Source: Thermoplasmatota archaeon
Lineage (GTDB): Archaea; Thermoplasmatota; E2; DHVEG-1
Length of the DNA stretch: 7,183 nt
Assembly: GCA_030612095.1 (NCBI GenBank)
Contig: JAUWOO010000094.1
Coordinates: forward strand, 1-7,183
Reading direction: 5' to 3'
Shown: positions 1 through 6,546 of the stretch, in pieces
How positions within the stretch are numbered: the stretch's first letter is position 1
How the letters are laid out: every line of letters starts with the position of its first letter
Notes under the pieces: generated by a model
Database searches by the model: none
What the model was told of the DNA's origin: nothing
What the model saw: the letters and a program-made list of their open reading frames with translations, nothing else
Program-made: the position numbers and the translations under genes

Positions 1-470
1 TACCAGTTATTTAATACGTTTGGTCCTCCTGAATATGCTTCCGCTTCTGTTAAGTTGATATAGCATAAACCTGGTTTTACTGCAGTAAAGTTTACCGTAA
101 ATATTGTAGTGTTAGCTGTCGATCCTGCCATAATAAATGCCTGGATACCCGTTATATTTCCTGCGCTGTTATGTATAGTTCCATTATCGTAAAACCCACT
201 TCTCCAATAAGGATCGATTGAAACAGAATCTGCATTTGCCATTCCCAGAAATGTTTCATTAAAATTGAGCATATCAACGAGCCAAGCGCCTATAGATTCA
301 TCGGCATTTAACCATACTGTGATGCTAAATGTCTCACCTACCGTAACTATGCTTGATGATGGATAACAGCCCATCTCGGTGTTTCCTGCTCCATTTATGA
401 TTGGAATGATAACAATAAGCATAGTAGCTATCGATATGATAACGCTTTTCCTTAGCAATTCTCTTTTCAT
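1..470 (-). CDS. Secreted cohesin-like domain surface protein, N-terminal part (runs off the left edge)
   Basis: I translated this frame by hand: it is open from the ATG at 470 to base 1, giving 156 codons with no stop, so the C-terminus is missing. Residues 1-8 are basic (MKRELLRK) and residues 9-25 are hydrophobic, which makes a Sec-type signal peptide with probable cleavage near residues 27-29. Residues about 40-150 look like a cohesin-type beta sandwich: VTVGETFSITVWL at 42-54, then an alternating hydrophobic pattern, IFTVNFTAVKPG at 123-134 and INLTEAEAYS at 138-147. Six N-glycosylation sequons (N71, N96, N105, N120, N127, N139) fit an exported archaeal glycoprotein. Cohesin domains bind dockerins or act as structural modules in archaeal surface proteins; which applies here cannot be told, because the rest of the protein and any dockerin lie outside. 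A TATA box and a weak SD (AGGGG, 8-base spacer) support the start. The domain call rests on pattern memory, so another Ig-like fold is possible. Confidence 0.72.
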   Translation of the reverse strand, partial: MKRELLRKSVIISIATMLIVIIPIINGAGNTEMGCYPSSSIVTVGETFSITVWLNADESIGAWLVDMLNFNETFLGMANADSVSIDPYWRSGFYDNGTIHNSAGNITGIQAFIMAGSTANTTIFTVNFTAVKPGLCYINLTEAEAYSGGPNVLNNW

Positions 471-484
471 ATATATTGCCCCTA

Positions 485-498
485 GTGCAAAAATGCAC
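485..498. promoter_or_regulatory. Perfect inverted repeat in the leader of the cohesin-like gene
   Basis: GTGCA and TGCAC arms of five bases flank an AAAA spacer. The repeat sits between the inferred transcription start (about 514) and the weak SD (about 478-483). It could be a small operator for a dimeric repressor or a short RNA hairpin near the ribosome-binding site. Arms of five bases can arise by chance in AT-rich DNA, so the functional reading is weak. Confidence 0.25.
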
Positions 499-535
499 AA
501 TGTTAATGAATGATACAACTTTGCGCTCTAATCAA

Positions 536-543
536 TATATAAA
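536..543 (-). promoter_or_regulatory. TATA box of the cohesin-like protein gene
   Basis: The minus strand reads TTTATATA, a near-ideal archaeal TATA box, with A-rich sequence just upstream that could serve as a BRE. It lies about 70 bases ahead of the ATG at 470. A start site about 25 bases downstream would fall near 514 and leave a leader of about 45 bases. This is inferred from sequence only. Confidence 0.5.
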
Positions 544-624
544 TGTTTTTTTACAATCGTTACCATTTTTCGATTGCCGCTATAGCTATACCCAAATGAA
601 ACTGACATCGAGGATGATTATTAA

Positions 625-774
625 CTAATAGTAAATATGCCAGTACTCTGCATTTATCAATTTTTGTAGGAGAGTTAGATTCACTTTTAAATTTTTGGCA
701 AAAAATAAAAGCGATATCATCAATATCGATATACCTAAAGATAATGCTTTACCAAACAAATTATTTTTAGGCAT
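625..774 (-). CDS. Candidate 49-residue membrane or leader peptide
   Basis: I do not recognise a family. The frame starts at ATG 774 and ends at TAG 625-627. The N-terminus is basic (MPKNNLFGK), followed by a strongly hydrophobic run at residues 10-26 that contains GISILMISLLFFA, then a more polar tail ending in WHIYY. This is the shape of a signal peptide or a single membrane segment. A purine-rich SD-like GGGGGAG sits 10 bases ahead of the ATG, and TATA-like sequences occur at 836-844 and 851-857, a spacing similar to that of the cohesin-like gene. The hydrophobic pattern also loosely resembles that gene's signal peptide (a K followed later by ISI and M). It may be a true small protein, the surviving head of a decayed secreted protein, or a chance frame in AT-rich DNA. 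Confidence 0.3.
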   Translation of the reverse strand: MPKNNLFGKALSLGISILMISLLFFAKNLKVNLTLLQKLINAEYWHIYY

Positions 775-835
775 ATTTTACTTTCTCCCCCAGTATATTA
801 AATATTTTAGGTAATCTTATTATATGTAGGAAATT

Positions 836-857
836 AAATATATAGTTAGTGTATAAA
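836..857 (-). promoter_or_regulatory. TATA-like promoter region ahead of the 49-residue frame
   Basis: The minus strand carries TTTATAC (851-857) and TATATATTT (836-844), both close to the archaeal TATA consensus. They lie about 65-80 bases ahead of the ATG at 774, which would allow a leader of roughly 40-55 bases. In DNA this rich in A and T, chance matches are common, so this supports the small frame only weakly. Confidence 0.25.
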
Positions 858-1156
858 TAATTTTTCCTGATGTAAAGTCAACCAAAATTAGCAACATCAT
901 TTGTCAAGGCATAACTGCTAAAATAGTAGAGAATCTCTTTGATTATGAAATATTCAATAATATCTTCACTCCTTAAGAAAATGAATTGAAAGCATGATTC
1001 TTTTTTGTAGTCGTAGTATTACCATTTATATAGCAAAAGATATGTTAAGATATAACACACGGGAAAGATTAGAAAAAATATACTTGGATTTGAGGCAGTA
1101 CCAAAAATGAAAATAATTCCTATTGAAAAGACGCTTCCATTTCAGTATTTACGTTA

Positions 1157-1671
1157 CTATTCTTGTAGGTGCTTTGCATAACCAACAGGAATTATAACCA
1201 CAGGTGTAAACTTTTTAGGTGATTCTAGTAGATCGTTTAAAAAATCTGTCTCTGAGGGAGTATATGTAAGAGCGTCAAGTCCCTCATTCTCGGCAGCAAG
1301 AATCATGTAGGATATGGACATCATGTAGATTCCAGCCAATAGGGTTTATCAGTTTCGCCTGCAACTACTACAAGATGCGGTGCATTCACGAGAAAATCCT
1401 TTTCAAGAGATATGTTCCTCTTTTCCATCCATTTTTTAAACCATTCTTCGGAAGCGCCATAACATCTTTTGTCAGCATCCTTACAGTATTGTTTGATTTT
1501 CTTCCTTAAAGCAGTATCGTCAACAACTATGTACGCATATGGTTTCTGATCAGCCCATGATGGTGCCAATCGCCCTGCTTTCAGAATTAAATTTAACTCT
1601 TCTTCTGGAACTTCCTTATTTAAAAAATCCCTGATACTCTGCCTGTTTTTCATCAACTTGTATAAATCCAT
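1157..1671 (-). pseudogene. Nitroreductase-family FMN protein, frameshifted near 1321-1323
   Basis: Nitroreductases use FMN and NAD(P)H to reduce nitro compounds, quinones or other electron acceptors in the cytoplasm. The first part, from ATG 1671, shows the family's FMN-binding RQSIRDF (residues 10-16), then APSWADQKPY (36-45), and runs to PYWLEST before a TGA at 1321-1323. The rest of the fold continues in another frame as MSISYMILAAENEGL, LTYTPSETDFL and VVIIPVGYA, ending at the TAG at 1157. One added base, turning ACA TGA TG into ACA TGG ATG, joins the halves into about 171 residues with the sequence ESTWMSISYM, a normal length for the family. A TTG at 1678-1680 is an alternative start, but the ATG fits family N-termini better. 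It follows ileS by about 20 bases and is probably cotranscribed with it. It may be a real pseudogene or an assembly error. A short C-terminus after GYA is a further oddity. Confidence 0.75.
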
Positions 1672-1690
1672 GACATCCAATAGCTAAACG

Positions 1691-4600
1691 TTATTTATCT
1701 ATTCCAATTTCTGCAACGAGCTTATCTATCTTCCATTTCTTTACAAGTTTTCCAGCGGGTTTTTCAACAAAAGTAATCTTCTTAGAACGTGTTTCTCCTT
1801 TGATATACTCTTCCCACTGTTGAAGTGCTTTTTTCCTATCCAGATCTACTTTGACTTCCGTAGTAATTTTATCTTCTACATCTAGATCCAATTCCTTTCT
1901 CATAGATTGGATTCTCCTCACCATCTCCCGTGCAAAGCCTTCTGCCTCAAGTTCAGGCGTGAGAACGGTATCTAAGAAAAGAGTCATATCCTCAACTTCA
2001 GCAAAAGCAACATGTTCTTTTTCCTTTTCAATTGTCTCAAAATCATCTTTTGTGAGTTTTATTTTTTCAGTATCCAATTCTATAACAATTTCCTTATTTT
2101 TCATGAGTTCTTCATATAACTCGATTTTGTCCCAGCTTTCTATTTTACCAAGAATTATTTTGGCTTTCTCTTTGAACTTCGGACCCAAACTGGAATAGTT
2201 TGGCCTTGCCATTTTAGTCATAAATTGTGATGTATCTCTAGCAAAAGAAATATGTTTCACGTTGATTTCTTCGTTTAATAAATCCAACAGATCTTTTATT
2301 GAATCCTCGATATCTTTCCCACATACTAGGGTTGCACTGTTCAATGGATATTTTACCTTGATTCCTACCTTTGACCGGAGAGCTCGGCCGATTTCCACAA
2401 GTGTTCTTATCCTTTCCATGCCTTCCTCAAGTTTTTCATCAACTTGTTTTTCATTTGGTTCTAAATAATCGCACAAATGAACACTTTCAGGCATATCATC
2501 GGTTCTTAGGTTTAGATACATCTCCTCAGTGATAAACGGTATGAATGGGGCAAGCACCTTAGAAAGTCCCAAAAAGACATCATACATCGTAGAGTACCCA
2601 GAGAGCTTATCATCTGTTTTTTCTTCGACCCAAAGACGTTTTCTTGAACGACGTAGATACCAGTTACTAAAATCTTCAATAACAAAACTCTCTATTGCCC
2701 GTGAAGCTTTGTGAATCTCGAAAGTTTTAACGTATTTCCTAACCTCACCAATAGTTTTATTAAACCTACTTAACACCCATTTATCTAAAAACTGTCTATT
2801 TTCAAAGTGAGAATAGTCTTTTTTCGGATCGAACTTGTCCAAAGAGGCGTAAGTTGTAAAGAAATTATAGGAATTCCAAAGAGTAAGAATGAATTTACCA
2901 AAGGTATCTTTAACCGCTCCTTCATAAAACCGTGTGGACACCCAAGGAGCATTGGCTGAGATGAGATACCAACGAAGTGCATCAGCACCCTCATGATCAA
3001 GTATGATATTTGGATCAACGTAATTCTTTTTACTTTTACTCATCTTTTGATTATCTTTATCTAAGACAAGTCCTAGTGTAAGCACATTTTTATACGGATT
3101 TTCATCAAACAAAAACGTCGAAATAGCCAGGAGTGAATAAAACCACCCTCGTGTCTGATCAAGAGCTTCGCTGATAAAGTCAACAGGGAAATTTTCTTTG
3201 AATTTTTCTTTATTTTCAAAAGGATAGTGCCACTGAGCAAAAAATGCAGAACCTGAATCATACCAACAGTCAATAACTTCTTTCTCACGTTTCATTTCAG
3301 ACTGGCACTTTGGACAGCGTACAATCAATTCGTCAACAAACGGTTTATGCAAATCATAATCATCTGTAAAATTATCGCTCAAACTCTTCAGTTCATCGAC
3401 ACTGCCAACACATATCCTATGGCTGCATGCCTTATCAGTACAAGTCCAAATAGGTAGAGGCGTTCCCCAGTACCGATTTCTGGAAAGGGCCCAGTCCTTC
3501 ACATCACGTATGAAATCCCCAAAACGCCCTTGTTGGAGGTACTCTGGATACCATTTTATCTGATTATTGTTTTTTATTAGGGATTCCTGTACCTTTGACA
3601 TAGCAATAAACCACGACTCCATTGCATAATACAGGAGAGGAGAATCACAGCGCCAACAGAATGGATACTCATGAGCATATTTTTTTACACCTTCTACTAG
3701 CCCCCTTTCTTCAAGATGTTTAATGATATTGGGGTCGGCATCTTTGACAAACTGTCCTTTCCAAAGGGTAACCTCATCCTTGAAGGTACCGTCAAGTTTA
3801 ACCAGTTGTATAACAGGTAATTCGTATTTTTTACCAACGTTATAATCATCTTCACCAAAAGCAGGAGCAATGTGAACAATACCCGTTCCATCCTCCATAG
3901 TTACGAAATCTGCACAGAGAACATACCATGCCTTTTTGTCAGGTTTGTAATAATTAAATAATGGTTCATATTCAATATTTTCAAGTTTTTTTCCAGAAAA
4001 ACCGTCCAGTAACTCATACTCCCGTCCTTTCAACAAAACTGATGCACACTCTTCAGCAAGAATCAACGTTTGTCCATTGTAACGTACCTTTATGTAAGTT
4101 TCATCTGGATGAACGGCAAGTGCTGCATTTGAAATAAGAGTCCAAGGAGTTGTAGTCCATGCTAGAAAATAAGCATCCTCCTCTCTAAGTTTGAATTTTA
4201 CAAATATAGATGGTTCCTCAACAGTCTTATATCCCTGTGCTATTTCATGTGCAGAAAGCGCCGTTCCGCAACGTGGGCAATAAGGAACTACTTTATGTCC
4301 ATGATACAATAGCTTTTTTTCCCATGCCTGTTTAAGAGACCACCATACGGACTCTATATATTCATTTTTTAGTGTGATATAGGGATTGCTCATATCAAGC
4401 CAGAACCCGATACGATCGGTTATACCAACCCACGCAGCTTCGTATTTGAACACGCTTTTTCTACATTTTTCATTAAACTTTTTGATGCCGTAATCCTCAA
4501 TAGCTTGTTTATCTTTGAGTCCTATTTTTTTCTCAACTTCTATTTCCACGGGTAGGCCATGTGTATCCCATCCTGCTTTTCTTTCTATGTAATATCCATT

Positions 4601-4822
4601 CATTACATGATATCTTAGAATTAGGTCTTTCATGACCCTTGTGAGGACATGACCAGGGTGAGGAAGACCATTGGCTGTTGGGGGACCCTCTAAAAAAACA
4701 TAGGGTTTGCACCCTTTCCTCAGTATGACAGATTTTTTGAATATATCATTCTCTGTCCAAAATTTCTGAATTTTTTCTTCGAATTCCTTTGGAATATACT
4801 TTTGAGGGGGTGATTCAATCAT
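1691..4822 (-). CDS. ileS: Isoleucyl-tRNA synthetase
   Basis: This cytoplasmic class I synthetase charges tRNA-Ile with isoleucine, using ATP. The frame is 1043 residues, full length for the family. The HIGH box appears as HPGH (55-58) inside GPPTANGLPHPGH, and GWDTHGLPVE follows at 84-93. The editing (CP1) domain holds TTTPWT at 223-228. Zinc-type pairs occur at C182/C185 and C389/C392, with two more cysteine clusters at 461-466 and 503-506. The catalytic KMSKS is at 593-597, followed by the anticodon-binding helices (about 678-830) and a long C-terminal domain. The start at 4822 is supported by GGTGA with a 7-base spacer. Motifs such as PYCPRCGTALSAHE recall type 2 IleRS enzymes, including those of bacteria like Thermus. 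I know of no frameshift or missing catalytic motif here. The gene lies 87 bases after truD and is followed closely by the broken nitroreductase. Confidence 0.97.
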   Translation of the reverse strand: MIESPPQKYIPKEFEEKIQKFWTENDIFKKSVILRKGCKPYVFLEGPPTANGLPHPGHVLTRVMKDLILRYHVMNGYYIERKAGWDTHGLPVEIEVEKKIGLKDKQAIEDYGIKKFNEKCRKSVFKYEAAWVGITDRIGFWLDMSNPYITLKNEYIESVWWSLKQAWEKKLLYHGHKVVPYCPRCGTALSAHEIAQGYKTVEEPSIFVKFKLREEDAYFLAWTTTPWTLISNAALAVHPDETYIKVRYNGQTLILAEECASVLLKGREYELLDGFSGKKLENIEYEPLFNYYKPDKKAWYVLCADFVTMEDGTGIVHIAPAFGEDDYNVGKKYELPVIQLVKLDGTFKDEVTLWKGQFVKDADPNIIKHLEERGLVEGVKKYAHEYPFCWRCDSPLLYYAMESWFIAMSKVQESLIKNNNQIKWYPEYLQQGRFGDFIRDVKDWALSRNRYWGTPLPIWTCTDKACSHRICVGSVDELKSLSDNFTDDYDLHKPFVDELIVRCPKCQSEMKREKEVIDCWYDSGSAFFAQWHYPFENKEKFKENFPVDFISEALDQTRGWFYSLLAISTFLFDENPYKNVLTLGLVLDKDNQKMSKSKKNYVDPNIILDHEGADALRWYLISANAPWVSTRFYEGAVKDTFGKFILTLWNSYNFFTTYASLDKFDPKKDYSHFENRQFLDKWVLSRFNKTIGEVRKYVKTFEIHKASRAIESFVIEDFSNWYLRRSRKRLWVEEKTDDKLSGYSTMYDVFLGLSKVLAPFIPFITEEMYLNLRTDDMPESVHLCDYLEPNEKQVDEKLEEGMERIRTLVEIGRALRSKVGIKVKYPLNSATLVCGKDIEDSIKDLLDLLNEEINVKHISFARDTSQFMTKMARPNYSSLGPKFKEKAKIILGKIESWDKIELYEELMKNKEIVIELDTEKIKLTKDDFETIEKEKEHVAFAEVEDMTLFLDTVLTPELEAEGFAREMVRRIQSMRKELDLDVEDKITTEVKVDLDRKKALQQWEEYIKGETRSKKITFVEKPAGKLVKKWKIDKLVAEIGIDK

Positions 4823-4909
4823 TGTTTTTCACCAGATTTAGAGGGATTTTAACCTTGAAGTGACACCCTAATGGCAAAAGCCCGTTAAAATTATTTCTAT
4901 CAGATTTTG
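4823..4909 (-). promoter_or_regulatory. truD-ileS spacer with SD and possible weak promoter
   Basis: The 87-base spacer ends with GGTGA seven bases before the ileS ATG, a clear ribosome-binding site. Further upstream the minus strand reads GAAATAATTTTAACG (about 4883-4897), which could act as a weak BRE/TATA element and give ileS its own transcript with a leader of roughly 40 bases. No strong terminator hairpin for truD is visible, so read-through from the csl4-rpoL-truD transcript is equally possible. Confidence 0.3.
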
Positions 4910-6220
4910 TTAATAACTGCGGATATCATCTGATTTCATGAATTCGCGAAGTAGAGACGTAGCATAGCATCCTTTCTTCAATTCAAATTTTAAAGTTAAT
5001 GCAAGCTTACCATTGTTCAGAGCATCATCATTCAATTCAAATCTAAGGTTATTAACAGAAGACAATAATGGGCGTCTTAAACCTGACGAAGAAATATATG
5101 GAATTTCCGGTATGATAAAATCTCTAGGATCGACTCCTTCACCATCAATAATATTATGTTCGATTTCACCCATTTCTCCTTCTGAAAATACCGAATCGCT
5201 GCCAAATAAAAGACCGCTTACAAATGCATTGCCTTTTAGAATTTGTTTATTTGCTTTTTCAATGTTCCTTTCTGTAACAATTATAGCATTTTCATCAATA
5301 ATCTCTTTTCTTATGGGGAGAACCGCATCGCCAACAATCGCCTTATTTAAAGGCAACTTCCGTTTAATTCGTTCACTTAACATTTTGTTAAAAAGATATG
5401 ATTGGTATGCATAAACAAACATGGTCAAAAGATTCTTTGGGAGTTCTTTTAAAGCGCCAACGAAATCCTCTGGATCAATGACTAATTTGTTTAGCATGGC
5501 CTTTTCAAAATTTAGATAATTAGGATAAGAATTCAACGCCTCCGAAAAGTCATATGTTTTTTGTAATCTATCTCTCAGATTATATGTTTCCTCATCCTCC
5601 CCTTCAATGGGATTTGCGATATAACTCATCACTGCCTTTTCAAAATCATCAAATACTATGTATCTTCCCACCACGTGAGTAATTGGTCGTATAATACCAA
5701 AACGCTGAATGCCATAAAAATTAGGAAAACCACCATTATTATTTATAGCGGAAATTACGTCTTGTATTTGTTCTGATCTAGTACCTCTACTGACATTTCT
5801 TATGATAATTTCGAATCTATTACCTAAAAGACATCCAATTTTGACAGGATGATCGGATTCATAGATGTTTTCTATATTAACATCTTTGATTTTTACTTTA
5901 GCTAAGTCATCTTTAGAGATATTGTGAAAAGACATTAGCCTAGTTGCCTTCGCCCGTTTATCCTTGGTGCCTGCAAAACCAACTCGTTTTCGCGAAATAT
6001 GTAATCTGTTAGAAAGCTCCCTTACCAGCCCATTTGTCTCCCAGTTTGTAGCTGCGACCTCGGCAATCGTAAACCGCCCATTTTCTTTTTTTGAGGGGTA
6101 TTTGGAAATCTCATTTACAATAAAATCCTCGGGCACTGTGCGGAGTTTTCCACCTATTCCCCCCGCTGATGTAAAAAAAGTTTCTATGCCTGTGTTTTTT
6201 TCAGCATCCAAACATTTCAT
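4910..6220 (-). CDS. truD: tRNA pseudouridine synthase D (TruD family)
   Basis: TruD converts a uridine in tRNA to pseudouridine; the classic bacterial target is U13, and the archaeal family may modify other sites too. The 436-residue frame is normal for archaeal members, which are longer than bacterial TruD. The N-terminal signature GGIGGKLRTVPEDFIVNE is at 20-37. The catalytic motif AGTKDKRA is at 83-90, with D87 as the expected nucleophile. PNFYGIQRFG is at 166-175. The TRUD insertion domain follows, including FVYAYQSYLFNKML (268-281), and the fold closes with LRRPLLSS (381-388) and GCYATSLLREFMK (417-429). The ATG directly follows the rpoL TAG and has no SD of its own, so translation is probably coupled to rpoL. 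No Met lies between residue 1 and the GGIGG motif, which fixes the start. Confidence 0.95.
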   Translation of the reverse strand: MKCLDAEKNTGIETFFTSAGGIGGKLRTVPEDFIVNEISKYPSKKENGRFTIAEVAATNWETNGLVRELSNRLHISRKRVGFAGTKDKRAKATRLMSFHNISKDDLAKVKIKDVNIENIYESDHPVKIGCLLGNRFEIIIRNVSRGTRSEQIQDVISAINNNGGFPNFYGIQRFGIIRPITHVVGRYIVFDDFEKAVMSYIANPIEGEDEETYNLRDRLQKTYDFSEALNSYPNYLNFEKAMLNKLVIDPEDFVGALKELPKNLLTMFVYAYQSYLFNKMLSERIKRKLPLNKAIVGDAVLPIRKEIIDENAIIVTERNIEKANKQILKGNAFVSGLLFGSDSVFSEGEMGEIEHNIIDGEGVDPRDFIIPEIPYISSSGLRRPLLSSVNNLRFELNDDALNNGKLALTLKFELKKGCYATSLLREFMKSDDIRSY

Positions 6221-6511
6221 CTACTTTTTACTCTTACTTTTAGTTTTTCCTTCAAAATTTTTACCGAAGCTTTTTACTTCATCCTCTAGCTGTTTGACAG
6301 CTTTTTTCAATATCTCTTCGGGTTTCCCTTTTTTAACTCTAACGTACAAACGTCGTTTCTTCGCCGTAGGGTTATCAGTCATGTACGCTGCATACTCCAC
6401 ATCCTCATTTTGTAGCAATACCTGTGTAATGGGATTTAATATGGTCTCATTTTCCCCAATAACTTCTAATTCGAGTTCCTTCGATGTTTTTTTAATCTTT
6501 TTCAAATCCAT
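6221..6511 (-). CDS. rpoL: DNA-directed RNA polymerase subunit L (Rpo11)
   Basis: Subunit L pairs with subunit D to form the assembly platform of archaeal RNA polymerase, as alpha does in bacteria and Rpb11 in eukaryotes. The frame is 96 residues, normal for the family. Family features are KELELEVIGENETILNPI (11-28), the VEYAAYMTDNP segment (38-48) where other members usually have a His-Pro, RRLYVRV (53-59), and the amphipathic C-terminal helix PEEILKKAVKQLEDEV. The tail ends in lysines (KTKSKSKK). The start at 6511 is well supported by AGGAGTGA with a 6-base spacer. It lies 35 bases after csl4 and abuts truD, so the three probably share a transcript. Confidence 0.93.
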   Translation of the reverse strand: MDLKKIKKTSKELELEVIGENETILNPITQVLLQNEDVEYAAYMTDNPTAKKRRLYVRVKKGKPEEILKKAVKQLEDEVKSFGKNFEGKTKSKSKK

Positions 6512-6513
6512 GA

Positions 6514-6526
6514 ATCTTCACTCCTT
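6514..6526 (-). promoter_or_regulatory. Strong ribosome-binding site of rpoL
   Basis: The minus strand reads AAGGAGTGAAGAT just before TTC and the ATG at 6511. AGGAGTGA is a strong match to the archaeal anti-SD. The same 13 bases recur at 962-974 with no ATG behind them. Confidence 0.75.
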
Positions 6527-6546
6527 CCCCATAATAACAATCTATC

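Larger units (their letters stand above)
471..1156. other. AT-rich intergenic region, gene-poor, with possible gene relics
   Basis: This stretch separates the broken nitroreductase from the cohesin-like gene and is clearly richer in A and T than the flanking genes. I found no tRNA, rRNA, CRISPR repeat or transposase frame in it on either strand. It contains the TATA box and leader of the cohesin-like gene, a candidate 49-codon peptide (625-774) with its own upstream signals, an isolated SD-like 13-mer at 962-974, and a hydrophobic frame at about 1019-1141 that has no ATG. The size is unusual beside the tight spacing of the genes from csl4 to the nitroreductase (0 to 87 bases). A stretch of decayed genes is one reading, and a regulatory or non-coding RNA region is another. 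Confidence 0.6.

Noticed and set aside
581..590. TATAGCTATA palindrome, and the similar ATATCGATAT at 723-732
   Set aside because: Ten-base AT-rich palindromes are expected by chance here, and the two do not share a sequence that would suggest one binding factor.
692..704. TTTTTG-G-CAAAAA inverted repeat
   Set aside because: It lies inside the candidate small frame, encodes its hydrophobic/lysine junction, and is made almost entirely of A and T.
994..1110. Plus-strand 38-residue frame beginning MILFCSRSITIYIAKD
   Set aside because: It has no SD or clear promoter, overlaps another equally weak frame on the opposite strand, and shows no family pattern.
471..1156. tRNA, CRISPR array or insertion sequence in the gap
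   Set aside because: No GGTTCGAATC-like T-arm, no spaced direct repeats, no terminal inverted repeats and no transposase motifs were found on either strand.
1315..1345. Programmed -1 frameshift in the nitroreductase
   Set aside because: The bases before the TGA (CTG GAA TCT ACA) do not form a slippery heptamer, and no hairpin is evident downstream. A missing base explains the break more simply.
1851..3288. Several shorter frames on both strands within ileS
   Set aside because: They are shadows of the ileS coding frame; none has an RBS or family signature.
4873..4882. GGC-AAAA-GCC hairpin between truD and ileS, considered as a terminator or tRNA-sensing leader
   Set aside because: The stem is only three pairs with no T run in the right place, and T-box leaders are bacterial; no leader structure is convincing.
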